The notes under the pieces were generated by a model that saw nothing but the letters and a program-made list of their open reading frames with translations, had not been told where the DNA came from and did no database searches. Below are positions 47,489-55,258 of a stretch of DNA of 64,000 nt, one piece after another. This DNA is from M3007 sp044230315 (GTDB taxonomy: Bacteria; Bacteroidota; Bacteroidia; Chitinophagales; Saprospiraceae), in assembly GCA_044230315.1 (NCBI GenBank), contig JBGARJ010000016.1, positions 1 through 64,000 on the forward strand, written 5' to 3'. The position numbers were made by a program, and so were the translations under genes. Positions within the stretch are counted from its first letter, which is position 1. Every line of letters begins with the position of its first letter.

Positions 47489-48319
47489 ATGCGTCAAGTA
47501 TTCGCCAATCTCCTCGCTGCGCCGTTCGTTGCCGGCGCCTTGTTTTTCCTTTATCTCGCCTGGACAACCGACAGCGATTATGCGGTTTGGATCATCCCGT
47601 TTGTTGTTGGAACGGCCATCATCTATATTTTTACCCCGCAGATCAACTGGTGGTGGTATGTGCGCCGCCCGCCGGTCCTGTCGGCTGGCTTGCAAAGGAT
47701 GCTGGAGCAATATTGTGGCTTTTACCGGCGCCTGAATCCGGCCGACCGGCAACGGTTTCGCAACCGGGTCGCGCTGTTTATGATGGGGACGGATTGGGAG
47801 CCGGTAGCCTGGCCCGACGAAATTTTGCCGCCCGATGTGCAATTGGCGCTGGCAGCTCAGGCGGTATCGCTTCAGTTTTACCAGCCGCAATTTCTATTCA
47901 ACAAGTTCGAAAAGGTTATCGTATATCCATACCCCTTCCCTACGCCGGAATACCAGTTTGCGCATGCCTCCGAATTGTTCGAACCGGACGGGTGCCTGCT
48001 TTTTTCGGCCGAACAGGTGTTAAAAGCGTATCTGCAACCCAGCCATTGGTACAACGTCGGCCTGCATGAGTACGCCAAGGCCTATGTGCTGACCTACCCG
48101 GAACAGCCGTACCCCGAATGGTCGGACGAGGTTGTCTGGGCCAAACTGGAGCAAGTAGCCAACATGCCGCGTGAGCATATCGAGACGGTGATCGGGTTGG
48201 CCGGAGTGGACGCTTTGCCGGTGGCCATACACCATTATTTTGTGTTTCCGGAGCGGTTCCGGGATATATTGCCGGATGCTGCAGCTGCATTTGACCGGAT
48301 CTTTGGACCAAAAAAATGA
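47489..48319 (+). CDS. MtfA-like (peptidase M90-type) membrane protein with degenerate active site
   Basis: The 276-aa product has two hydrophobic segments near the N-terminus (VFANLLAAPFVAGALFFLYLAW, YAVWIIPFVVGTAIIYIF). The rest follows the MtfA layout: a substrate-binding helical part with LSAGLQRMLEQYCGFYRRLNPADRQRFRNRVALFM, the KVIVYPYPFPTPE strand, and the position of the zinc motif at NVGLHEYAKAYVLTYP. MtfA has HExxH there; here the second His is Lys, and the later ..EFFAVATEYFF.. region reads DALPVAIHHYFVFPERF without the usual Glu. It is therefore probably not a peptidase. I chose ATG 47489; ATG 47417 would add 24 residues but overlaps the tRNA promoter. Confidence 0.8.
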   Translation: MRQVFANLLAAPFVAGALFFLYLAWTTDSDYAVWIIPFVVGTAIIYIFTPQINWWWYVRRPPVLSAGLQRMLEQYCGFYRRLNPADRQRFRNRVALFMMGTDWEPVAWPDEILPPDVQLALAAQAVSLQFYQPQFLFNKFEKVIVYPYPFPTPEYQFAHASELFEPDGCLLFSAEQVLKAYLQPSHWYNVGLHEYAKAYVLTYPEQPYPEWSDEVVWAKLEQVANMPREHIETVIGLAGVDALPVAIHHYFVFPERFRDILPDAAAAFDRIFGPKK

Positions 48320-48331
48320 CCGGCCGCCCTA

Positions 48332-50581
48332 TTATTTCACCTGAAGGGCTTGTTTTAACGCCGAAAGATTCGCTTTGACCTCGGGCCGGTAAAAGGATTC
48401 CAGGATGTCCCGTTTTTCCCGTTTGCTCAGGTGCAGGCTCATAGAAGCTTCGTTTTCTTTTTTCAACGGCTGGTAAATAAAACGGATGACTTGCAGCCGG
48501 TTGTCGCCCAACACATCGCTGAGGAGCGACAAGGCATTATCCTGGTCAAAATCTTGCATGGCCGTCAGGCTCGCCGCTGCGCGGAAAGGCGTGAACAGAT
48601 TTTCGATGATGCCTTTATAATCGCCTTCCTTGATCCGGTCTATCTTTTCCCAACAGCGCACCTGTACAATGACGACGCCGCCCGTGTTTTCCACGATCCA
48701 ATCGCGGAAGATATGGGCAAAGCGCACCGCCGTCATGATGCCATAGTTGTCGCGAAAACCCGCATCCATGGCTTCAACCGAGGGTTGTGTGGGCAGCCAG
48801 GTGGGCGGCAGGATAAGCGGATAGGTGCAATTCATGCGCAGGGCCGTGGTAAAGGCGAGGCTGTCGGGCTGCTGGTTTTTAAAAAGCCGGCGAAAATCCA
48901 CACCGTCCACTTCGGGACCGATGGCATGGTGGGTGTTATCAGGGGGGCGCATGAGGTACGACACGCCTTGTGGGCTGATCAGCAGCCGGCGGGCGTCGCT
49001 CAGCACAAACGGCGAGATCACCAGCATCGGAATTTGCGCATCGGCCTCTGGCCGGCGGTAATCGGCCAGGCGTTTGTCGAGCATGCCCCGGCAGTTTTCA
49101 TTTAACTGGCGTTCCAGGAGGTAACCGCGGTCTTTTCGGTACGAAAAATTGCCCGATTTAAAGGTGGACACCGGGAAGAACAGGTCGTTGGAAATAATGG
49201 CAAAACTGACCGGATTGAGCAGGTCCAGACCGGTATCGTCGATGTATTCCGGGTCATGCACCGATATCTGGGCCCCCTGCAATTGCCGCAGGTACAATTC
49301 ACGCAGATAGGCTGCGCCGAGTATGCCCCCGGAAGCGCCGCTGATGAGCACGGTTTGGCGCAGCAGGCGCCCGTCGGTTTCTTCATCGGCGCGTTGGAGG
49401 GTTTGCATGGTCCACAGGGAAGAGCGCATACCGCCGCCGCTGACGCAAAGGAATACCAGTTTGGGCTTGTCCACGCCGGCCGCCCGGTTTTTAGCCAACC
49501 ACCGGTTCAGCATCTGAAGGGTGCTGTCTTTGTCGCCGGCAATCGTAGGCGCGTCGCAGATCTGCTCCATAGCCCGGTAGGTGTAGGCTGCGCGGTGGTC
49601 GGGTTGGTAGTCGAGGCCGTAAGCGCGGTTGCGATAGTGGAAAAAACCCAGGCCCGTTGTGAAATTAACAGCGATCATCAGCGCGATGAACACCAGCGTA
49701 CCCCAATGCCGGAACCAGAACACGATGGCCCCAAACAGGGCCATTGCCATGCTGGCCAGCAGGAAGATCGTGGCCCCGGTAGGAATACGCGCCCATTTTT
49801 TATCCATGTACAACCCCAGTATCATCAGGATCAGCACGGCAATGATCTGCACCACTACGGCATTCAGGTGATTTTGCCGGAATACCCGGCCGAGGATCTC
49901 GGGGTTATAGTGCGACACGCTGCGCACCGGCCGCATGCGCAGCCGTTCGGTCAGGTAGGTGTCGACCCGCCAACGCGTAGCGCCGGCGCGAATTTCCCAC
50001 AGGGTGGGCAGGCGGTACCCCGGCGCCAGCAATCGCCCACCCGGCCGGGGCACAAACTGGCCCGGACGCAAAAAAGCGGCGATGTCTTTATTGGTCAGTT
50101 GTAAATAAGCCGCCACGGCGACGATCATGGCCAACAGGCCGATCAGAAAACCGGCGATATTTTTGGTGATCGACCAGGCATCGGTCAATTCATCGTACCA
50201 CTGAAAATAGGTGCTGGCTGCCAGGAAGGTGATCAAAAAAGCCAGCGGAATGAGACTGTTGTTGAGCCCGAATTTGGTAAAAGGCGCTTTGAGGGTGGCT
50301 AAAAACGGAAACCGGTGGGCGCTGAGCAGGTAAGTCGTCAGGTTCCAGATCAGGAAAAACGCGCCGCAGGCCGAGCCCGTCAGGAAAAAACTCCAAAAGT
50401 TCACGTCACCCTGATATTCGGGGGTGAGCAAGAGATAATAAATTCCGAAGAAACGCCCGATGGCGCCGGTCATCAGCAAGGCCAAAAATAACCACAGCCC
50501 GATGAGCATCAGGTGATTACGAAAATGCAAGACCAGCAATCGTATCGGAAAAGAATAATATAACGAGCGGCGTCGCGACAT
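48332..50581 (-). CDS. Polytopic membrane protein with patatin-like phospholipase domain
   Basis: The 749-aa product has an N-terminal half with about seven hydrophobic segments (residues 22-310: LMLIGLWLFLALLMTGA, FWSFFLTGSACGAFFLIWN, IAGFLIGLLAMIVAVAAYLQL, VVVQIIAVLILMILGLYMD and others). The C-terminal half is patatin-like: FLCVSGGGMRSSLWT (381-388, oxyanion loop), VLISGASGGILGAAYL with Ser417 as nucleophile, and AMDAGFRDNYGIMTAVRF near 620 carrying the dyad Asp. It may act on phospholipids from the membrane. It is convergent with the MtfA-like gene, 12 bases apart. Confidence 0.87.
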   Translation of the reverse strand: MSRRRSLYYSFPIRLLVLHFRNHLMLIGLWLFLALLMTGAIGRFFGIYYLLLTPEYQGDVNFWSFFLTGSACGAFFLIWNLTTYLLSAHRFPFLATLKAPFTKFGLNNSLIPLAFLITFLAASTYFQWYDELTDAWSITKNIAGFLIGLLAMIVAVAAYLQLTNKDIAAFLRPGQFVPRPGGRLLAPGYRLPTLWEIRAGATRWRVDTYLTERLRMRPVRSVSHYNPEILGRVFRQNHLNAVVVQIIAVLILMILGLYMDKKWARIPTGATIFLLASMAMALFGAIVFWFRHWGTLVFIALMIAVNFTTGLGFFHYRNRAYGLDYQPDHRAAYTYRAMEQICDAPTIAGDKDSTLQMLNRWLAKNRAAGVDKPKLVFLCVSGGGMRSSLWTMQTLQRADEETDGRLLRQTVLISGASGGILGAAYLRELYLRQLQGAQISVHDPEYIDDTGLDLLNPVSFAIISNDLFFPVSTFKSGNFSYRKDRGYLLERQLNENCRGMLDKRLADYRRPEADAQIPMLVISPFVLSDARRLLISPQGVSYLMRPPDNTHHAIGPEVDGVDFRRLFKNQQPDSLAFTTALRMNCTYPLILPPTWLPTQPSVEAMDAGFRDNYGIMTAVRFAHIFRDWIVENTGGVVIVQVRCWEKIDRIKEGDYKGIIENLFTPFRAAASLTAMQDFDQDNALSLLSDVLGDNRLQVIRFIYQPLKKENEASMSLHLSKREKRDILESFYRPEVKANLSALKQALQVK

Positions 50582-50714
50582 AACAATACAGCTGCAAATG
50601 TTAACGCATCAAGGGCGGTTTTGCATACCAAAATGGTAAAAAAAACTTGTCCACTGCGCCGGCAAATTTTCAGTACGGGTTAATGTAGTTTAAAGATGCG
50701 TTGAGAAATATTAA

Positions 50715-50795
50715 AAACCCGGTATTGTTTGCTGTTAGCAAGAGCGTAGATGGCAGCATTTTGTTCAAAATCAAACCGTAACGCCTTTAGGAGCA
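50715..50795. repeat. Relic of family A element
   Basis: CCCGGTATTGTTTGCTG..GGCAGCATTTTGTTCAAAATC..CCGTAACGCC follows the order of words in the intact element at 61396, with many changes, and lacks the right end. Confidence 0.5.
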
Positions 50796-50827
50796 CCCCT
50801 GTCAAGTATACGCACGAGGCTTAAATA

Positions 50828-50896
50828 TGAGGTGGTTTAATTAACCCGGATACAAAAGTAAGCCACTTTTGTATCCGGGTTAATTAAACCACCTCA
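50828..50896. repeat. Perfect 32-bp inverted repeat with five-base loop
   Basis: Bases 50828-50859 are exactly complementary to 50865-50896, with loop AAGCC. The arm includes GGTTTAATTAACCC, itself a palindrome. It lies in the 407-base gap between the patatin-like gene and the tandem-repeat gene; neither gene has a convincing promoter here, and no T-tract follows. The rest of the gap holds the family A relic. Confidence 0.95.
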
Positions 50897-50988
50897 CAAG
50901 CAGGACGTTATCAAGGGGTCTAATGCGGGTGCAGGATTATCGCTTACCCTAAACCGTTATTTTACGACGGGATTCAAAACATTTGCCG

Positions 50989-53445
50989 TTACCGCACCAC
51001 CAGCACGCTCCCCGTCTGTGTCGTCCCCTCGCCCTCTGGCATCCATTGCCAAAGCAACAACCCCGGCGGCACGCCGGCTACATCGACCCGGTGCTGACTC
51101 TGGCCTTGAAGTTGTAGTTCCGCAACCACCCGCCCGTCCACTTGTACGAGACTCAGCCACCCGCCGGCGTTACTGCGGTTGACGATGGTAAGCTGATCGG
51201 AGGCGGGGTTGGGGAACAGGGACAAATCAACCAATACTTCGGTATTTTCCACGGCAACCGCTTGTGGGTCAAAAACTATCAAATCGCCGCTTGGGTAGGC
51301 GCCGTTGGTGTGGTCGAAATCCAGGTATTTAATGTAGGTATCCGAAGCCGGGTCGTATTCAAAAAGCACGCCAGCACCAGCTGCCCCACCGTTGAGCGTC
51401 ATCCCATACAATTTACCGTTGTATGCTGTCAGGCTGCCAATGGGAAGGGTGCCGTCATAGCGGTTGAAATCCTTTTTCTTGAGGTATGTACTCGTGACTG
51501 GGTCGTATTCGAAGAGCACTCCATTTCCGCTTGCCCCGCCAGCATTTGTCATGCCATACAACTTGCCGTTGTACCCGGTCAGGCTGCCGTAGGGATTAGC
51601 GCCATTGCCTGACGTATGGTCGAAATGCTTTTTTACAGCATAGGCATTTGTGCCGGGATCGTATTCAAAAAGAACACCACCAGCCTTATTGATGGTCATG
51701 CCGTACAACTTGCCGTTGCACCCGGTCAGGCTGCCTTTCGGATTGGCGCCAATGGCTGAATCAAAATCCTTTTTCTTGGTGTAAACATTGGCCAGCGGGT
51801 CATATTCGAAAATGACGCCTTGATTGTATATCCCACCGTTGATGGTCATCCCGTAGAACGTACCGTTGTACACGGTCAAGCTGCCGTAAGGATTGCTTCC
51901 TTCGGTTGCACCGAAATTCTTTTTCTTGGAGTAGGTATTGGTCAACGGGTTGTACTCGAAAATCACCCCGGCATTATTTGCACCCCCTTCGCTGGTCATC
52001 CCATACAGTTTGCCGTTGAATTCGGTTAGATTGCCGTTGGGGAAGGCGCCGTCATACCCGTTGAAATCCTTTTTCACCGTGTACGTATTGGTCGAAGCAT
52101 TATAGTCGAAGATTGTGCCCTTATTGGATAGGCCACCGGAGACGGTCATCCCGTACAACCTGCCATTAAAGTTGGTGAGACTGCCTTGAGGCGCACTCCC
52201 CTGGTCTTCATTGAAATCCCTTTTTTTGGTGTAGATATTGGCAGCCGGGACATATTCGAAGATTACGCCCTGATTGGCTGCCCCGCCCGTATTTGTCATC
52301 CCGTACAGTTTGCCGTTGTATTCGGTCAGGCTGCCGTGGGGATTGCCGCCATTATTCTTGTCGAAATCGGTCTTCTTGACATATTTATTGGTTGCCGGGT
52401 CGTATTCGAATAGTACGCCTGCACCAAAAGCCCCACTGAAAGTTGTCATTCCATACAGTTTTCCATTGAATTCGGTCAGACTGCCGTACGGATAGGTGCC
52501 ATCGTTTTCATTGAACTCTTTTTGCTTGGTGTAAACATCCGTTTTTGGGTTGTATTCGAATAGTACGCCCAAGTCGGCTGTCCCACCCCCGCTTGTCAAG
52601 CCGTACAGTTTGCCGTTGTATTCGGTCAGGCTGCCGTAAGGCCATTTCCCGTCGTTTTCATTGAAGTCCTTTTTCTTGGTGTAAACATTGTTCACCGGGT
52701 CGTATTCGAAGAGTACGCCCACGTCGGCTGCCCCGCCTCCATTTGTCATACCGTATAGTTTGCCGTTGTATTCGGTCAGGCTGCCGTAAGAAAGCGCCCC
52801 GTCGAGGTAATAGTCGAAAACCTTTTTAGCCTCGAAGACATCGCTGACCGGGTCGTATTCGAAAAGACTGTTCACACCGCCCCAAAACATGTCACCACTT
52901 GTCAGGCCGTACAGTTTGCCGTTGTATGCGGTCAGGCTGCCGAATGGGATACCGGTTGCCAGGTCAAAATCTTTTTTCTTGGTATAGACATTGGTGGCCG
53001 GGTCATATTCGAAAAGAACACCGCCGCCCCTAATGTCTGCCCCGCCATAACTGGTTGTACCATATAGCTTGCCATTGAGCTCGGTCAGGGTGCCAAAAGG
53101 ATTGGCGCCATCATACCAGTTGAAATCCTTTTTCTTGGTGTACGCATTGCTGGCAGGGTCGTATTCAAAGAGCACGCCTGCATCAAATTGCCCGCCCCTC
53201 GAAGTCATGCCATACAGATTGCCATTGGCCGCTTTTGTCAGGGCGCCATATTCAGGAAAAGCCCCCGAGGTTGGCGTGCTGAATCCGTGCAGCAGCGCAT
53301 AGCCACTACCGTCCGGGTTGATTTTGAAAATAGTGCCCAATCCATCTGCCCCACCCGCAGGCGTCATACCGAACAAAGCAGCTTGTGCAAAGCCCGCTTG
53401 AAGTGCCATCAGCGCCATTGCTATTGATAGAATTAACTTTTTCAT
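50989..53445 (-). CDS. Tandem-repeat (GloVer-type) secreted protein with T9SS sorting domain
   Basis: The 818-aa product has a signal peptide (MKKLILSIAMALMALQAGFAQA). It then has about 13 tandem repeats of roughly 50 residues, each of the form GSLTEYNGKLYGMTxxGG followed by GVLFEYDPxTNxYTKKKDF. This is the 'GloVer' tandem repeat often seen in Bacteroidota, thought to form a beta-propeller or solenoid. The last ~80 residues (LFPNPASDQLTIVNRSN.., ending GSVLVVR) are a type IX sorting domain. The near-identical repeats make the region recombination-prone. Probably cell-surface or secreted; ligand unknown. Confidence 0.93.
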   Translation of the reverse strand: MKKLILSIAMALMALQAGFAQAALFGMTPAGGADGLGTIFKINPDGSGYALLHGFSTPTSGAFPEYGALTKAANGNLYGMTSRGGQFDAGVLFEYDPASNAYTKKKDFNWYDGANPFGTLTELNGKLYGTTSYGGADIRGGGVLFEYDPATNVYTKKKDFDLATGIPFGSLTAYNGKLYGLTSGDMFWGGVNSLFEYDPVSDVFEAKKVFDYYLDGALSYGSLTEYNGKLYGMTNGGGAADVGVLFEYDPVNNVYTKKKDFNENDGKWPYGSLTEYNGKLYGLTSGGGTADLGVLFEYNPKTDVYTKQKEFNENDGTYPYGSLTEFNGKLYGMTTFSGAFGAGVLFEYDPATNKYVKKTDFDKNNGGNPHGSLTEYNGKLYGMTNTGGAANQGVIFEYVPAANIYTKKRDFNEDQGSAPQGSLTNFNGRLYGMTVSGGLSNKGTIFDYNASTNTYTVKKDFNGYDGAFPNGNLTEFNGKLYGMTSEGGANNAGVIFEYNPLTNTYSKKKNFGATEGSNPYGSLTVYNGTFYGMTINGGIYNQGVIFEYDPLANVYTKKKDFDSAIGANPKGSLTGCNGKLYGMTINKAGGVLFEYDPGTNAYAVKKHFDHTSGNGANPYGSLTGYNGKLYGMTNAGGASGNGVLFEYDPVTSTYLKKKDFNRYDGTLPIGSLTAYNGKLYGMTLNGGAAGAGVLFEYDPASDTYIKYLDFDHTNGAYPSGDLIVFDPQAVAVENTEVLVDLSLFPNPASDQLTIVNRSNAGGWLSLVQVDGRVVAELQLQGQSQHRVDVAGVPPGLLLWQWMPEGEGTTQTGSVLVVR

Positions 53446-53556
53446 TTGAGTCAGTTTTAATTGCCCAAAGCGTCATAAATAAATGCCGCATTCAAAAATC
53501 GATTTGCCGGATCAATACCGGCAAGGAAATCATTTTCCCGCCGGGTATACATCAAC

Positions 53557-53701
53557 ATAGTCCGGTAGGTTTTTTGTAAATCATTGAAAATGAAGCATGG
53601 TACATGTTGTTGGCGAGGGCGCCAACAACGGCATTAAGGCTTGATTTTCAACGAAATACCGCTGTTGGCGTCCTCGCCAACAGCAAAATGTACCGAACTA
53701 T
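53557..53701. mobile_element. Family A inverted-repeat element, copy 2
   Basis: ATAGTCCGGTA at the left and TACCGAACTAT at the right bound a 145-bp copy in the opposite orientation to copy 1. The inner words TGTTGGCGAGGGCGCCAACA and GTTGGCGTCCTCGCCAAC form small hairpins. It fills much of the gap between the two T9SS protein genes. Confidence 0.78.
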
Positions 53702-53771
53702 TGCATCAGGCAACGGCCTGAAGAACGAATCCTTCAAGGCCGTTTGCCTGCGGTTATTAAACCTGCAACTG

Positions 53772-55085
53772 TTATTTGCGCATGACCACCCACTTTTGGG
53801 CGATGGGAGCAAGGTTGTCGCTGTTCAATATACAGAAATAGATGCCCGCTTCCAGCCCGGCCCCGTCAAACGGGATATGGTACTCCCCGGCGCCATACCG
53901 GCCGCTCACCGGCGTGGAGATCCGGTGGCCGGCAGCGTCGAAGACGGAGATCATAATATCCGCAGGCTTCCTTACCATGAAGGACAGCTCGGTACCTTGG
54001 CCGAACGGGTTCGGGATGTTGGGCAGCAGCGCGACGGGGGTTTCCAGGGAGGAGGGGGTAAATTCGCGGGTGGCAACAATTAAATCCAGTCTATTGGTCG
54101 TGGAAAGCACCGTAGCACCCGGAGGCGCCCCTGAATTTCCGCCCATTATATAAATATTGTTTTCGAAGCTTACACAACCGAAGGCCCTCCGGTCGTATTG
54201 CAGATCACAAATATACTCTGAGGTGTCACCCGCTATAGCCGGGGCAAGTCCCTCCACACTCATTTCAGTGCTGGAAAGAGAGGCAATGCCTCCCAGCGAA
54301 ACAATAACGGTATCAACTAAATCAACTACTAAAACAGCACTTCCATGGCCCATCCTTCCATGTAATAAGGATTGTGCAGGACCCCAACCCGCGGCCGGGT
54401 TGTCGAGATCAAACACTTCTACGGAATTAAGCCCTGTAGAGAAGGATTGGGTCCCTCCCATGACGTAGATCTTGTTTCCGACAACCACACTCGTGTGGGC
54501 TGCTCTCTTCGAGATCAAATTGTGCCCAGATGGGGTCCATTGCTTTGTCAAGGTGTCATAGACCTCCACCGTGTTCAAAACCGCTCCCGAGTAATCAATT
54601 CCGCCAATGACAAATATTTTTCCATCGGCAACGCACGCTGACATGAAAGCCCGCGGGGAGGTCAGAGAGGCAATGTTGGTTGAGTCAAATCCCGTATCCG
54701 GATAGAACCGGTACACTTTTGAAGTCGGCGCGCCTCCATACTCTTTTGCCCCTCCGATAATGTAGATCGCTTCGCCGAGTTCCACGGCAGCCATCTCACA
54801 CAAGGGTTGCGGAAGCGTGTAGGGTAATACGGTCCAGGTATCGGAAGCAATATCGTATTCCTCGATTTGATTGATAGCCTGGGAAGGACCCGTTAGCCCC
54901 CCGAACACATAGATCTTTCCATTTGCCGTAGCGACGGCGGGGAAATAGGCTCGAAACTGATTCATGGAGTCCAGGTCAACCCATTCGTGTTTTGGCGGTG
55001 CCCATAAGGACTGCGTCCGGCCTAGGATCGGGGCCAGGAGAAAAGCCAGGCAAATGAGAAATGGTAGCAATGTTGCAGGTTTCAT
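53772..55085 (-). CDS. Kelch-repeat secreted protein with T9SS sorting domain
   Basis: The 437-aa product has a signal peptide (MKPATLLPFLICLAFLLAPILGRTQS). Kelch-type repeats run from about 45 to 340: AVATANGKIYVFGGLTG, AVELGEAIYIIGGAKEY, CVADGKIFVIGGIDYS, VVVGNKIYVMGGTQSF and VSFENNIYIMGGNSG, each with the Gly-Gly pair, so a beta-propeller is expected. The C-terminus (LLPNIPNPFGQGTELSFMVRKPADIMISVFDAAGHRI.., ending WVVMRK) is a type IX sorting domain of the PNPF form. Function unknown. It is separated from the upstream sensor kinase gene by 173 bases in the same direction. Confidence 0.92.
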   Translation of the reverse strand: MKPATLLPFLICLAFLLAPILGRTQSLWAPPKHEWVDLDSMNQFRAYFPAVATANGKIYVFGGLTGPSQAINQIEEYDIASDTWTVLPYTLPQPLCEMAAVELGEAIYIIGGAKEYGGAPTSKVYRFYPDTGFDSTNIASLTSPRAFMSACVADGKIFVIGGIDYSGAVLNTVEVYDTLTKQWTPSGHNLISKRAAHTSVVVGNKIYVMGGTQSFSTGLNSVEVFDLDNPAAGWGPAQSLLHGRMGHGSAVLVVDLVDTVIVSLGGIASLSSTEMSVEGLAPAIAGDTSEYICDLQYDRRAFGCVSFENNIYIMGGNSGAPPGATVLSTTNRLDLIVATREFTPSSLETPVALLPNIPNPFGQGTELSFMVRKPADIMISVFDAAGHRISTPVSGRYGAGEYHIPFDGAGLEAGIYFCILNSDNLAPIAQKWVVMRK

Positions 55086-55258
55086 AATGCCAAAATTTTG
55101 GTGGCGAGAAAATTAATTTATCCCCCCAAAATTGGATGCGCCTGCATTTCATTTCTGGTACTGCTGTTTCAAATCCTTGGACGGGTGTTTCATGGCAACC
55201 GCCGCAGGCAGCTAAATTGGTCTCAATACGTGGCGACCGGCCCCAGACTGGTCACCCT

